Source: Pacificoceanicola onchidii
GTDB taxonomy: Bacteria; Pseudomonadota; Alphaproteobacteria; Rhodobacterales; Rhodobacteraceae
Direction: 5' to 3'
Assembly: GCF_004804335.1 (NCBI RefSeq)
Contig: NZ_SRXY01000005.1
Location: 365,587-429,586, forward strand
DNA length: 64,000 nucleotides
Numbering within the stretch: position 1 is the stretch's first letter; the number at the start of each line of letters is the position of its first letter. Below are positions 47,047 through 56,124 of the stretch, piece after piece. Position numbers and translations under genes: made by a program. Below the pieces are notes generated by a model that did no database searches, was not told the origin of the DNA, and was given only the letters and a program-made list of their open reading frames with translations.

Positions 47047-47922
47047 ATGCAGAGCACAGCCGCCGCGCTGACCATGGTGAGGGATGATGCGTTCTTTCTC
47101 AAGGCGTGGTTGCGCCACTATGGAGGCCTTTTCGGGCGCGAGAACTGCTATATCGTGAACCACGGGCGCGGCGAGGAGGTGGCGCGGCTGGCGGAAGGCT
47201 GCAACATCATTGGCATTCCCGGCGATCCGCACAAGAACTTCGACATGAAGCGCTGGCGCATGCTGAACAACCTCGTTCAGGGGCTGCGGTGTTATTACAA
47301 CCATGTGGTTGTGGGCGATGTGGACGAGCTTGTTGTGGTCGATCCTGCGGCGGGCAAGACCCTGTTGGAGATGCTGGAGCATGTGAAACTACGCCGGGTT
47401 CTGACGCCGGTTGGCCTTGAGGTGATCCATCGGATCGACATCGAAGATCAGCCCATCGAGGAGCACATCATCGGCCCGCGCCGCCACGTGCGGCTTGCCC
47501 CGCACTACTCCAAACCCTGCATTATCAGCAGCGGCGACAAGATTGCGCGCGGTGGGCATTACACCCAGAACGACACGCTGCGCACTCCGGACCATCTGTA
47601 TTTGTTTCACCTGAAGTTCTGCGATTTTGGTGCTTACGCGGCGGCGATGGATCAGCGAAACCGGGTCACGCAGGCGCTTGGCGGAACGGTCAAGGACATC
47701 GCCATCGGACGGCACTGGTTTGCGGAGGCGCGGGGTGAGGATCGCGCGGTGTTCGAAGGCTTTGCAGGCCTCAAACCCGCGTCCGGTTTTGACCTGACAT
47801 CGGTGCGCAAGCGGATGCATGACACATGGCGGCCGCGCGGTGATACGGGTTTCTGGCAGTTTGATCACCCGGATTACGCGGTGCAACTGACTTTGCCGGA
47901 GCGGTTTGTCGGGCTGATCTGA
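47047..47922 (+). CDS. Glycosyltransferase family 2/92-like protein
   Basis: A 291 aa protein whose N-terminus TMVRDDAFFLKAWLRHYGGLFG is the pattern of GT2/GT92-like transferases (core DDAFFLKAWLRHY). A GDVDELVVVD metal/nucleotide-sugar motif follows near residue 95. It would transfer a sugar to a surface acceptor. It contains no membrane helices. AGGATCGAGG lies before ATG 47047. It is divergent from the sulfotransferase-like gene; the pair suggests decoration of an extracellular polymer. Confidence 0.78.
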   Translation: MQSTAAALTMVRDDAFFLKAWLRHYGGLFGRENCYIVNHGRGEEVARLAEGCNIIGIPGDPHKNFDMKRWRMLNNLVQGLRCYYNHVVVGDVDELVVVDPAAGKTLLEMLEHVKLRRVLTPVGLEVIHRIDIEDQPIEEHIIGPRRHVRLAPHYSKPCIISSGDKIARGGHYTQNDTLRTPDHLYLFHLKFCDFGAYAAAMDQRNRVTQALGGTVKDIAIGRHWFAEARGEDRAVFEGFAGLKPASGFDLTSVRKRMHDTWRPRGDTGFWQFDHPDYAVQLTLPERFVGLI

Positions 47923-47942
47923 AGCGTGATCAGAAGCGCGGT

Positions 47943-48479
47943 CTACCGGCCAACGGAATTCACGAAGGCGATGGCATCCACCATGGCCTTGCTTTCGGCC
48001 AGCGGATTGTTCGATGCGGCGACCTGCACCATGGACCGCGACGTGCCATCAAGTATGCTCAGCCCGGATTCCCAAACATGGGCGGGCGTGTAAATCAGCG
48101 TCACGGCGCCCAGAACACCAATCAGCAGCCCGCCGGAGTTGCGTCTTTTTCCGCCGGAGCCGGTGACGTAACGCATCAGATGAACCAGAAGCATGACCCC
48201 GGATGAGGCCAGCAGAACCGCCAGCGCCATGAACACATGGACGTGGTACTGCTCGGGCAATGCGCCTTGCGCAAGCGATTGTTCGATCAGGGGGCGGTTG
48301 CTTGCAATGGTGATCACGAGGTAAGCCCAGCCAAAACCCAGAAGCGCGGACCCAATCGGGCGCTCGACGGTCGTGTCCTTGCGGACACCGCCAGACCCCC
48401 AACGGTAGAACGACGGGTCAACAGATTTTACGCGGCGGCGGAAATCACTACGGGTCTGGTTTTTAACAATACGGGCCAT
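47943..48479 (-). CDS. Conserved-looking inner-membrane protein, unknown function
   Basis: A 178 aa protein starting MARIVKNQTRSDF, with a basic N-terminus and three hydrophobic segments near residues 35-53, 72-95 and 108-130. No enzymatic motif is visible. The start at ATG 48479 is chosen because the upstream open frame reads through AT-rich promoter-like DNA. It is convergent with the glycosyltransferase gene, leaving 20 bp between stops. Confidence 0.6.
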   Translation of the reverse strand: MARIVKNQTRSDFRRRVKSVDPSFYRWGSGGVRKDTTVERPIGSALLGFGWAYLVITIASNRPLIEQSLAQGALPEQYHVHVFMALAVLLASSGVMLLVHLMRYVTGSGGKRRNSGGLLIGVLGAVTLIYTPAHVWESGLSILDGTSRSMVQVAASNNPLAESKAMVDAIAFVNSVGR

Positions 48480-48720
48480 GGACCTTGGGTAGAGGCTGAA
48501 TCTGGCACCTCTTGGGTCAATTGTGGCATCCGCTGCCTTAATTGCCGGGGAAAGGCGGGGTTTGTTAACAATTCTTAAGATCTGTCTGAAGATTGCCACA
48601 GTGGATGAACGGCCCGACCACATGCCCTCGTGTCACCGGCGCTTGTGGGTGATTCGCCCTGCTGCGGGGGGCGAAACGGCCTTACCGCTTAACAATGGGT
48701 TACCGTCAGACGGACCCAAT

Positions 48721-48753
48721 AGAAAAGCGGCGGCCCTTGGTGGACCGCCGCTT
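48721..48753 (-). terminator. Intrinsic terminator of ppiD
   Basis: On the minus strand the perfect 9 bp stem AAGCGGCGG/CCGCCGCTT is followed by TTTTCT, 23 bp after the ppiD stop. Confidence 0.8.
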
Positions 48754-48776
48754 GAGCTCATTTCCCGTGACGCGCC

Positions 48777-50624
48777 TTATTGGAAGTTCGCGTGCACCGC
48801 GTTGATCGCCTGCTGGTCAATCGAGACACCGGCGCGGGTCTGAATGTCCGTCGACAGGGCCTGGAACAGATCCTGCGCCACGTCGTTTGCGGCCTGATCT
48901 CCGAAAAGCTGGTTGAGCTGCGCAATCTCCGGGCTGTTCATGTCGGCGCCGATGATGCGGTCCAGACGCAGGATATAGGCGCTGGCCGTGCCGGGCAGGG
49001 AGACGGCCTCGCCTTCACCCAGATCAAACGCCTCGGACAGCAGCGCGGCGGGCAGGTCCGGGAGTTGCGCGGTACGAGAAAGCCCCTCTTCGGAGCGCGC
49101 TTCAAGCCCGAGCTGCTGGAAGGTCTGACCACCGGCGATGTCTTCGGCGATGCTCTTGCCTTCCTCGACGAGGGCGATGGTCTGGGCTTCTTGGGTCCAA
49201 CCTGCGCGCACGTCCTCTGTCACGTCCTCGAAAGGCTGCGGGGCGGGGGCGCGCACCTCATTGAGACGCAGGGCATAGATGCCGCCATCGCCAAGCTGAT
49301 CAATCGCCGGGTAGTCTTCTTCGGTAACGCTGGCCGCGGCGGCGCGGAACGCGTCATAGCCCGCGATGCCGTCGTCGCTGAGGGTGGTCCAGTCGATGGT
49401 GCCAAGCTCAAGGTCGGTGCTGTCGGCCAGTTCCTCAAGCGTCGCGCCCGCGGCCATCTCATCGTCCAACCCTTGGGCCATGCCGTCAATGACGCGGCGC
49501 GCCCGGTCCAGAGCGAGCGTGTCACGCAGCGCTTCGGCGGCCTCTTCAAACGGGGTCTCATTGGCCGGCAGAACTGCGTTGATGCGGAACAAGGCCGGGC
49601 CAAGCGGGGTCGGGGCAGGGCCTGCGATGTCGCCCACCTCAGCGGCAAAGACGGTCTCTGCCGCGCCTTCCAGCGCGTCCCGGGTCACATCACCCAGATC
49701 CGTATCCGCCAGATCCAGCCCCCGTTCTTCGACCAACGCTTCAAAACTGATCTCGGCAGAAGTCAGCCGCTCCAGCGCGGCAGTGGCTTCGGCATCATCG
49801 GCAAAGACCAGACGTTCCACCAAACGGCGCTCCGGAAGATTGAACTCGGCTTCACGTTCGTCATAGGCGGCGCGCAGGGTCGCTTCATCGACCTCGACCG
49901 TATCAACGATCATCTCCGGCGTGACCCAGGCATAGGTGATCACCTTGGTCTCCGGCACGGTGAAGCGGGCGATGTTCTCTTGGTACCAGGCTTTCAGCTC
50001 ATCATCGGACGGCTCTGGCAGATCAATGGTGCTGCCTTCGGCGGTGATTTCCGCCCATGTGAAGGCGCGACGCTCTCCCGCGTAGGACGCCAGCGTTTCG
50101 ATATAAGTGTCGGGCAGTTTTGTTCCGGCAAGAACCGCGCCTTGCAGCACGGTTGCGGCGCTCTGGGCGCGCAGCTGCGCTTCGAAGTCGCGCTCGCTCA
50201 GGCCCACATTGTCCAAAGTCGCCTGATAGGCCACGCGGTTGAAGCTGCCGTCCGGGCCCTGAAAGGCGCGGATGTTGCGCAGTTGCTCGGCGAGGTTTTC
50301 GTCGCCAACCGAAATGCCCAACTCGCCCGCTTCGTTTTCCAAAGCGGCGGTGACCACCATCTGGCTCAGTACCCGCTGGGGCAGGCCAAGCGATTGCGCT
50401 TGCTGGAATGTCACGGGCGTGCCGAACTGTGCCTCGACGGCGCGAATTTCGTTCTGAAGGGCGCGGGCGTAGTCATTCACCGGAATTTCCGCCTCCCCGA
50501 CCGAGCCGATCGCGCGCAGGTGGCCGGAGAAGTTCGTGACGCCAAAGCCGCCAAGGCCAAGAACGAGCACGCCGATCAAGATCAGGCCGAGTGTCTTGGT
50601 TGTGTTGCCGCTTTTTGCTGCCAT
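48777..50624 (-). CDS. ppiD: Periplasmic folding chaperone/peptidyl-prolyl isomerase PpiD
   Basis: Membrane-anchored periplasmic chaperone at the Sec exit. The 615 aa protein has a basic N-terminus and one membrane helix (about residues 11-28), a long SurA-like N-terminal helical domain, a parvulin-like domain around residues 250-370, and a degenerate C-terminal part. The parvulin region lacks an obviously complete catalytic set, as is common in PpiD. ATG 50624 lies 35 bp after an aminotransferase gene, probably one operon. Confidence 0.9.
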   Translation of the reverse strand: MAAKSGNTTKTLGLILIGVLVLGLGGFGVTNFSGHLRAIGSVGEAEIPVNDYARALQNEIRAVEAQFGTPVTFQQAQSLGLPQRVLSQMVVTAALENEAGELGISVGDENLAEQLRNIRAFQGPDGSFNRVAYQATLDNVGLSERDFEAQLRAQSAATVLQGAVLAGTKLPDTYIETLASYAGERRAFTWAEITAEGSTIDLPEPSDDELKAWYQENIARFTVPETKVITYAWVTPEMIVDTVEVDEATLRAAYDEREAEFNLPERRLVERLVFADDAEATAALERLTSAEISFEALVEERGLDLADTDLGDVTRDALEGAAETVFAAEVGDIAGPAPTPLGPALFRINAVLPANETPFEEAAEALRDTLALDRARRVIDGMAQGLDDEMAAGATLEELADSTDLELGTIDWTTLSDDGIAGYDAFRAAAASVTEEDYPAIDQLGDGGIYALRLNEVRAPAPQPFEDVTEDVRAGWTQEAQTIALVEEGKSIAEDIAGGQTFQQLGLEARSEEGLSRTAQLPDLPAALLSEAFDLGEGEAVSLPGTASAYILRLDRIIGADMNSPEIAQLNQLFGDQAANDVAQDLFQALSTDIQTRAGVSIDQQAINAVHANFQ

Positions 50625-50659
50625 GTGGTCCTCCCGCGGGTTATGCTGGCCGGACTTGT

Positions 50660-51862
50660 CTACTTGGACGTTTTGGGGGCCGCAAGGGGCCAGTCCAGCG
50701 CGGCGAGCCGAGTACACATTGCTTTGATCCCGTCCTTGTCCGCATTGGCAAAGGCCACCCGGAAATGCCGCTCACCGGTGTCGTTTCCTTTCGGGAAAAA
50801 CATCGACCCGGGCAGCAGCAGAACACCCGCTTCGCGCACGATTTTGGGTGCGAGCGTGGAGGCCGGCTCAGCAAAGGGGTGCTCGATATAGGCAAAATAG
50901 GCGCCAAGGCCCAAAAGGCGCCAGCCCTTGGCGGCCAGTGGCGGGAAATGCGCCTCAACCGCGGCGCGGCGGGCGAGCACCTCTGCGCGTTGCTCAGCGA
51001 CCCACGGGTCAAGGTTGCGCAGTCCCCATTCGGCGGCAAACTGGCCCATCTGCGGCGCGCAGATCGCCACGGTGTCCTGAAATTTCTCCATCTCTCGCAG
51101 CAAGGCCGGATCGGTGATGATCGCACCAACCCGGTGTCCCGTGAGGCGGTAGGCTTTGGAAAAACTGTAAAGCTGGATCAGGGTTTTATCCCAATCCGGG
51201 CTTTGCAGAAGGTCATGCGGCGCGCCGGCCCGGCTGTGAAAATCGCGGTAAGTCTCGTCGAGGATCAGGCGGATGCCATGGCTCTTGGCGAGATCATAAA
51301 AGGCACGCAAGGTCGCTTCGGGATACTCTGTGCCACCGGGATTATTGGGGGAAACCAAGGCAATGGCACGGGTTTTTGATGTGATCAGCTTGGCGGCATC
51401 CTCTGCAGTCGGAATCAGGTCAGAGCCCGTGGCGAGCGGGACCGCAGTGACACCGGACATGTCGAGCCACATCTTGTGATTGAAGTACCAGGGCAGCGGC
51501 AGGATCACCTCGTCGCCTTCGGTGGTCAGCGCGGCGAGCGTGGCGGCAAAGGCCTGATTGCAGCCTTGGGTGATCGCAGTTTGTTCCGGGGCGACGGGCG
51601 CGCCATAGTGGTTCGCCCAGTTTTCCGCCAGCGCCGCGCGCAGGCTGTCGTTGCCCAGAACCGGCCCGTAAAGATGCGTGTCCGGGTTCTCCATCGCCTC
51701 GGCCATGGCGCGGCGCAGGGGCAGGGGCGGCGGATCGACCGGGGCGGCCTGGCTGAGATTGATCAGCGGACGGTCTTCAGGAAAGGTGACACCGTCGAGC
51801 CAACGCCTGGCTTCCGGGATCGGCGGTGCAAAGGTGGCGCGGGTGCGGGTTTGATGTGTCAT
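50660..51862 (-). CDS. PLP-dependent class I/II aminotransferase
   Basis: Fold type I aminotransferase of 400 aa. VSPNNPGGTEYP near residue 175 and LILDETYRDF near residue 205 bind PLP, and YSFSKAYRLTGHRVG near residue 238 carries the Schiff-base lysine. ATG 51862 gives MTHQTRTRATF. It probably transfers amino groups between an amino acid and a 2-oxo acid. The specific substrate is not clear, because no biosynthetic neighbours are present. Confidence 0.9.
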   Translation of the reverse strand: MTHQTRTRATFAPPIPEARRWLDGVTFPEDRPLINLSQAAPVDPPPLPLRRAMAEAMENPDTHLYGPVLGNDSLRAALAENWANHYGAPVAPEQTAITQGCNQAFAATLAALTTEGDEVILPLPWYFNHKMWLDMSGVTAVPLATGSDLIPTAEDAAKLITSKTRAIALVSPNNPGGTEYPEATLRAFYDLAKSHGIRLILDETYRDFHSRAGAPHDLLQSPDWDKTLIQLYSFSKAYRLTGHRVGAIITDPALLREMEKFQDTVAICAPQMGQFAAEWGLRNLDPWVAEQRAEVLARRAAVEAHFPPLAAKGWRLLGLGAYFAYIEHPFAEPASTLAPKIVREAGVLLLPGSMFFPKGNDTGERHFRVAFANADKDGIKAMCTRLAALDWPLAAPKTSK

Positions 51863-51906
51863 GCGGGTTTCCCTGATTGAGGCCCTTCGGGCCGCATAGC
51901 CATCCG

Positions 51907-51981
51907 GGGGCATGGCCCCCGGACCCCCGCATTGAGGCTCTGCCTCAAACTCCGAGGTATTTGCAGCCCAAAGAAGACAGT
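51907..51981 (+). repeat. Dispersed roseobacter-type repeat, copy 2
   Basis: Hairpin GGGGGC-atg-GCCCCC, an internal palindrome TTGAGGCTCTGCCTCAA, then CTCCGAGGTATTT and CAAAGAAGAC. It is the second copy of the element at 42712. Here it lies between two minus-strand genes and so runs opposite to their transcription. Confidence 0.65.
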
Positions 51982-51994
51982 GGTCTCGAGAGGG

Positions 51995-52519
51995 TCAATC
52001 GTCACCGCGGTAGGGTTTGACGTACTGAAGGGCCATGTCCCACGGGAAGAAGATCCATGTGTCCTGGCTGACCTCGGTGATGAAGGTATCGACCTGCGGA
52101 CGGCCCTGCGGTTTAGCGTAGACCGTGGCGATCTGGGCTCTGGGGTAGAGTTTGCGGACGAGTTCGAGGGTTTTGCCGGTGTCGACGAGATCGTCGATGA
52201 TCAAAATGCCTTCGCCGTCTTCGCCCATGAGTGCGGCGTCGGGGGATTTCAGAACCTGCGCTTCGCGGCGCTGGTCGGCTTTGCCGCCGCCGGAATGGTA
52301 GGATTTGACCGAGATCGTATCGACGGTGCGGATGTCCAGTTCGCGCGAGACGATCATCGCGGGGGCCATGCCGCCGCGCGTGATGGCGACGACCGCGCGC
52401 CATGCGCCTTCCTCACCCGGACCCTGGCCTTGCAGGCGCCATGCGAGGGCACGGGCGTCCCGGTGGAGCTGGTCCCAGCTGACGTGAAAGCCTTTTTCGT
52501 GCGGCAGGCGGTTGTCCAT
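51995..52519 (-). CDS. gpt: Xanthine(-guanine) phosphoribosyltransferase
   Basis: Purine salvage enzyme that joins xanthine, guanine or hypoxanthine to PRPP. The 174 aa protein has the type I PRTase signature [13 protein letters not shown] near residue 110, [10 protein letters not shown] near residue 47, and a C-terminal WIFFPWDMA that shapes the base pocket. Length and motifs match Gpt. The C-terminal loop with DTW-FPW supports xanthine/guanine preference. Confidence 0.9.
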   Translation of the reverse strand: MDNRLPHEKGFHVSWDQLHRDARALAWRLQGQGPGEEGAWRAVVAITRGGMAPAMIVSRELDIRTVDTISVKSYHSGGGKADQRREAQVLKSPDAALMGEDGEGILIIDDLVDTGKTLELVRKLYPRAQIATVYAKPQGRPQVDTFITEVSQDTWIFFPWDMALQYVKPYRGDD

Positions 52520-52587
52520 GGTATCCCCTCGGTCCTCTGACTTGATAGGGCGGTTTCATAGGCCAGCGGAGGCCGGGCAGGCAAGTC

Positions 52588-53190
52588 TTAACGCGCAAAG
52601 AGCAGGCGCAGGCCGAGCGCGCCGAGGATCAGGGCGGCCATGCGATCGATGCGGGGTTTCATGGCGAGATAGGCGGCGCGGGCGGGCGGCGTGCTCAGAA
52701 GCGCTGCAAAAGCGCTGTAGACGATGAGCTCGACGCAGAAATGATTGAGGACAATCAGAGCCTTGTCCGCCAGAGTTAACCCCGGTGGGAAAATGACGAC
52801 GAGGACCGAGGCGGCGAAGAGAACCGATTTGGGATTGCCGAGGTTGACCAAAAGCCCTCCAAAAAAGGCGCGCGCGCCGGGTTTGGCGCTGTCGGCCACG
52901 GGTTTGCGGGCGTCGCGCCAGAGCTGAAACGCGACCCAGAGCAGGTAGAGCGCACCAGCGATCTTCAGGATCAGGAAGGTTGCGGGAAAGAGAGTGAAGA
53001 CCACCTCAAGTCCAAGCAGCGCTGCCCCCGTCCAGAGCGCCGCCATCAAACCAAGCCCCGCACCGGTCGCCGCGCCGGTCATGAATCCGCCGGCGATGGA
53101 TTGGCGCAAAGCATAGAGCAACGCGGGGCCGGGCGCGGCCATGGCGGCAAGCAGTGTGAGGTTGAAGGCGAGGAGGTGGGTCAATGTCAT
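52588..53190 (-). CDS. LysE/RhtB-family amino-acid exporter
   Basis: A 200 aa inner-membrane protein with six predicted helices. The family N-terminal motif AAPGPALLYALRQSIAGG is near residue 16 (core PGPALLYALRQS), and GNPKSVLFAASVLV follows near residue 120. It exports amino acids or similar metabolites. It lies 68 bp downstream of the phosphotransferase gene, in the same direction, and 68 bp before gpt. Confidence 0.88.
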   Translation of the reverse strand: MTLTHLLAFNLTLLAAMAAPGPALLYALRQSIAGGFMTGAATGAGLGLMAALWTGAALLGLEVVFTLFPATFLILKIAGALYLLWVAFQLWRDARKPVADSAKPGARAFFGGLLVNLGNPKSVLFAASVLVVIFPPGLTLADKALIVLNHFCVELIVYSAFAALLSTPPARAAYLAMKPRIDRMAALILGALGLRLLFAR

Positions 53191-53258
53191 GAGACGATCA
53201 ATTCACCAAACCGGGGCCGCACTCAACCTTATTCGAGCGTGCCGGGGCGCAGGTTGTC

Positions 53259-54221
53259 TCAATTGCCAACAAACAGCGCCGTTTCGACGGCTTCCAGCAA
53301 ACGCGGCTCACGGGCTTTCCGGCGGAGCGTGGCCCAGGTGGGAAGCAGGAAGGCGCGCGTATAGGTGTCCAGAAGGGCAGGGTCCAGAGTTGCGCCAAGG
53401 GATTGCACAATCGCTGATCGCACCTGCGCTTCGGCGTCGGGATCAGGCCAGCCGGTATGCCGCAGGCTGCGGCGCCAAGAGTGCATGCGCATCCAGTGCA
53501 GAAAGAAGGCGGCATCGCGGGCGATTGGCTGGGGCCTGCCTTGCACGTAATCGATGGCGATCAGACGGTCTTTTCCGGTGATACAGAGGTTCTCAGGCTT
53601 TACGTCGCCGAAACTTGTGCAATGCCGCATGGGACGCCCTTCGAACCGGGAAAACGCCTCTTCGATCATCGCTAGGGCGCGTTGCCCTTCCGCGGTTTCA
53701 AAAAGGGCGCTGGCTTGCAAGGCATCGGCTGCATCCGACACAAGAGGCGCAGGGTCAAAGCGGACGATTTGGCTCGGGGTGTCTTCACAGAACGCTTGCA
53801 GCCAATGCATCGCCTGCCGTGTGAATTTGGCCTCCGTTCCGGGGCGCAAAGCCTGTTTCAACGTCAAAGGGCCAAGATCCGGCATGGCAAAAAGGTTGTC
53901 GTCTTCGGCGAGGAACAGCGGACGCACAACCTTGGGCGTTTGCGCGCTGAGCCACTGCAGGTGTCCGTGTCTGAGACGCGCAGCCCCGGGTTTTTCATAG
54001 ACCTTGATCACCATCCCCTGCGCGCCATCCGCCGGGACAGCGCGCAGGATCGAGCGAGCGCCGCGCGCATGATCCGGGCGATGAGCGATCCAGTCCAGCA
54101 CCCATGGCCGTCCGGACGCCGGGCCTTGCCGCGCCAAAGCATTGGCCGCGCGCTCACGGTGGATTTGGGCAAGCGCGGAGCTTGAAGGGGGAGGTGTGGA
54201 CGGCGAGCGCGACGGTTTCAT
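53259..54221 (-). CDS. Aminoglycoside phosphotransferase-fold kinase
   Basis: A 320 aa protein with the kinase-like fold. The catalytic loop HCTSFGDVKPENLCI (Asp/Asn pair in D-KPEN) is near residue 195, followed by the metal-binding aspartate in IAIDYVQG. The N-terminal lobe is less conserved. The family includes kinases for antibiotics, choline, homoserine and sugars. The substrate here is unknown, and resistance should not be assumed. It is adjacent to the LysE exporter. Confidence 0.72.
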   Translation of the reverse strand: MKPSRSPSTPPPSSSALAQIHRERAANALARQGPASGRPWVLDWIAHRPDHARGARSILRAVPADGAQGMVIKVYEKPGAARLRHGHLQWLSAQTPKVVRPLFLAEDDNLFAMPDLGPLTLKQALRPGTEAKFTRQAMHWLQAFCEDTPSQIVRFDPAPLVSDAADALQASALFETAEGQRALAMIEEAFSRFEGRPMRHCTSFGDVKPENLCITGKDRLIAIDYVQGRPQPIARDAAFFLHWMRMHSWRRSLRHTGWPDPDAEAQVRSAIVQSLGATLDPALLDTYTRAFLLPTWATLRRKAREPRLLEAVETALFVGN

Positions 54222-54383
54222 GGAGCAGTTCGGCGGCTATTTGGCTGATCGTGGGCATGGACCCATCAACTCATACCGTACCGGACGTGCTCAACAAAGA
54301 CTGCTGGGTGATGCCGGTCTGCCCGATTTGCAGACCTGTCGGGCGTTTGCCTTCTCACGCAAACCCGGACTTGCGGAAACGAA

Positions 54384-54416
54384 AACTGGCATACGCTTGT
54401 TCAGCGCATGCCAGTT
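54384..54416 (-). terminator. Terminator of fabI
   Basis: Perfect 9 bp stem AACTGGCAT/ATGCCAGTT with an inner CGC/GCG extension, 37 bp beyond the fabI stop. On the minus strand it is followed by TTTTCGTTTC. Confidence 0.65.
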
Positions 54417-54452
54417 CCAGAACTTTAACGAAGCAAAGAGTGTGTAGACCCG

Positions 54453-55259
54453 TCAGGTCTTCGACATATCCGGCGCGTCCACCGCCTTCATGCCGACCAC
54501 GTGGTAGCCTGCGTCGACGTGGTGGGTCTCACCGGTAACGCCGCTGCCCAGATCGGACAGCAGGTAGAGCGCCGATTTGCCGACATCCTGAATGGTCACG
54601 TTCCGGCGCAGGGGCGAGTTGTACTCGTTCCACTTCATGATGTAGCGGAAGTCGCCGATGCCGGAAGCCGCCAGCGTCTTGATCGGACCGGCGGAGATGG
54701 CGTTGACGCGGATGTTGTCCTTGCCGAGGTCTTCGGCGAGATAGCGCACGGAAGCCTCCAGCGCCGCCTTGGCCACACCCATCACGTTGTAATGCGGCAT
54801 GATGCGTTCCGCACCGTAATAGGTGAGGGTGACCGCAGAGCCACCGTTCTTCATCATCTTCTCGGCGCGCTGCATGACGGCGGTGAAGCTGTAGACCGAG
54901 ATATCCATGGTCATGGTAAAGTTGTCTTTGGACGTATCCACGTACCGGCCGCGCAGCTCGGATTTGTCGGAGAAGCCGATCGCGTGGACGATGAAATCGA
55001 GGTTGTCCCATTTCTCGCCCAAGGCGGAGAAGAGCGCGTCGATGGACTCGCCTTCGGAGACGTCACAGGGCAGGACGATGTCCGAGCCGAGCTGTTCCGC
55101 CAGCGGCCCAACCCGTTTCTTCAACGCTTCGCCCTGATAGGAGAAGGCCAGCTCCGCACCGGCATCGGCACAGGCCTTGGCAATGCCCCATGCAATCGAC
55201 TTGTCATTGGCAAGCCCCATGATCAGACCGCGCTTGCCGGCCATCAACCCGTTTGACAT
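54453..55259 (-). CDS. fabI: Enoyl-[acyl-carrier-protein] reductase (NADH), FabI
   Basis: Last reductive step of each fatty acid elongation cycle. The 268 aa SDR-type enzyme has GLANDKSIAWGIA at residues 15-27 for NADH and the catalytic pair Y157 and K164 in MPHYNVMGVAKA. Normal length. ATG 55259 has a GGAG site 8 nt away and is preferred to the GTG at 55265. It is divergent from pdxH across about 115 bp. FabI is the triclosan target. Confidence 0.96.
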   Translation of the reverse strand: MSNGLMAGKRGLIMGLANDKSIAWGIAKACADAGAELAFSYQGEALKKRVGPLAEQLGSDIVLPCDVSEGESIDALFSALGEKWDNLDFIVHAIGFSDKSELRGRYVDTSKDNFTMTMDISVYSFTAVMQRAEKMMKNGGSAVTLTYYGAERIMPHYNVMGVAKAALEASVRYLAEDLGKDNIRVNAISAGPIKTLAASGIGDFRYIMKWNEYNSPLRRNVTIQDVGKSALYLLSDLGSGVTGETHHVDAGYHVVGMKAVDAPDMSKT

Positions 55260-55374
55260 GGACACATCTCCACCCAGATATTTCGCTTAACGCCGTTTAG
55301 GCGATCCCCCCGGGGCCATCAAGCCTGCAAACGGACGTTTTGACAGGCGGCGCCAGAGCAAAGGACAAAAAGAC

Positions 55375-55980
55375 ATGACTGACAGAAGCGGTATCTTCGC
55401 CGGTGACAATCCGTTTGTGATTGCGCGGAGCTGGCTGGCGGAGGCCGAGGCGAGCGAAATCAACGATCCGAACGCCATCGCGCTCTCGACGGTGGACGCG
55501 GACGGGCTACCTAACGCGCGGATGGTTCTGCTCAAGGAGATCGAGGACGCCGGGTTTGTGTTCTACACCAACTACGGCAGTGTGAAGTCGCAGGAGATCG
55601 AGGCGGCTGGACAGGCGGCCTTCGTCATGCATTGGAAGTCCTTGCGTCGGCAAATCCGAGTTCGCGGCAAGGTTGAACGGGTCGAAGGACAACAGGCGGA
55701 TGAGTATTACAAGTCGCGCTCCCTCAAGAGCAGATTGGGGGCCTGGGCCTCGGATCAGTCAAAGCCGCTTTCGTCACGCGGGGCGCTTATGGCGGAGGTC
55801 GCCAAGGTCACGGCCAAGCACGGTCCGAATCCCCAAAGGCCGCCGTTCTGGGGCGGATTCCGCATCGTTCCAAGCGAGATCGAGTTCTGGGCGGACGGTC
55901 AGTTCCGACTGCATGACCGGTTTCGGTGGACTTGCACAAATTTCAGCCACAACTGGCAGGTGACCCGATTGAATCCGTGA
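55375..55980 (+). CDS. pdxH: Pyridoxamine 5'-phosphate oxidase
   Basis: FMN enzyme that makes pyridoxal 5'-phosphate, the vitamin B6 coenzyme. The 201 aa protein has [10 protein letters not shown] near residue 41, [14 protein letters not shown] near residue 64, [12 protein letters not shown] near residue 93, and [17 protein letters not shown] near residue 160. The C-terminal DRFRW is intact. AAAGGACAAAAAGAC precedes ATG 55375. Confidence 0.95.
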   Translation: MTDRSGIFAGDNPFVIARSWLAEAEASEINDPNAIALSTVDADGLPNARMVLLKEIEDAGFVFYTNYGSVKSQEIEAAGQAAFVMHWKSLRRQIRVRGKVERVEGQQADEYYKSRSLKSRLGAWASDQSKPLSSRGALMAEVAKVTAKHGPNPQRPPFWGGFRIVPSEIEFWADGQFRLHDRFRWTCTNFSHNWQVTRLNP

Positions 55981-56124
55981 AAATTTGAGCATCGGTGTTA
56001 GGAAATTCCCCCATAGGGAGAATGTCTGACACAAAATTGCTCTTTTGGACAGGTTGCCTTTCCCTCTCTTAATGTCGCAGACAAGAAGAGGGATACGTCA
56101 CTCAGAAGAACCGGAAGTAACAAC

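Noticed and set aside
48588..48703. CtrA-like TTAA-N7-TTAC upstream of the 178 aa membrane protein
   Set aside because: One mismatch and no supporting context; such sites occur several times per window by chance.
48780..50891. 703 aa plus-strand frame opposite ppiD
   Set aside because: PpiD on the other strand has a membrane anchor, ribosome context and terminator; the plus frame has none of these.
53259..54221. Antibiotic resistance gene (aminoglycoside phosphotransferase)
   Set aside because: The fold is shared by many metabolic kinases; nothing in sequence or context points to resistance.
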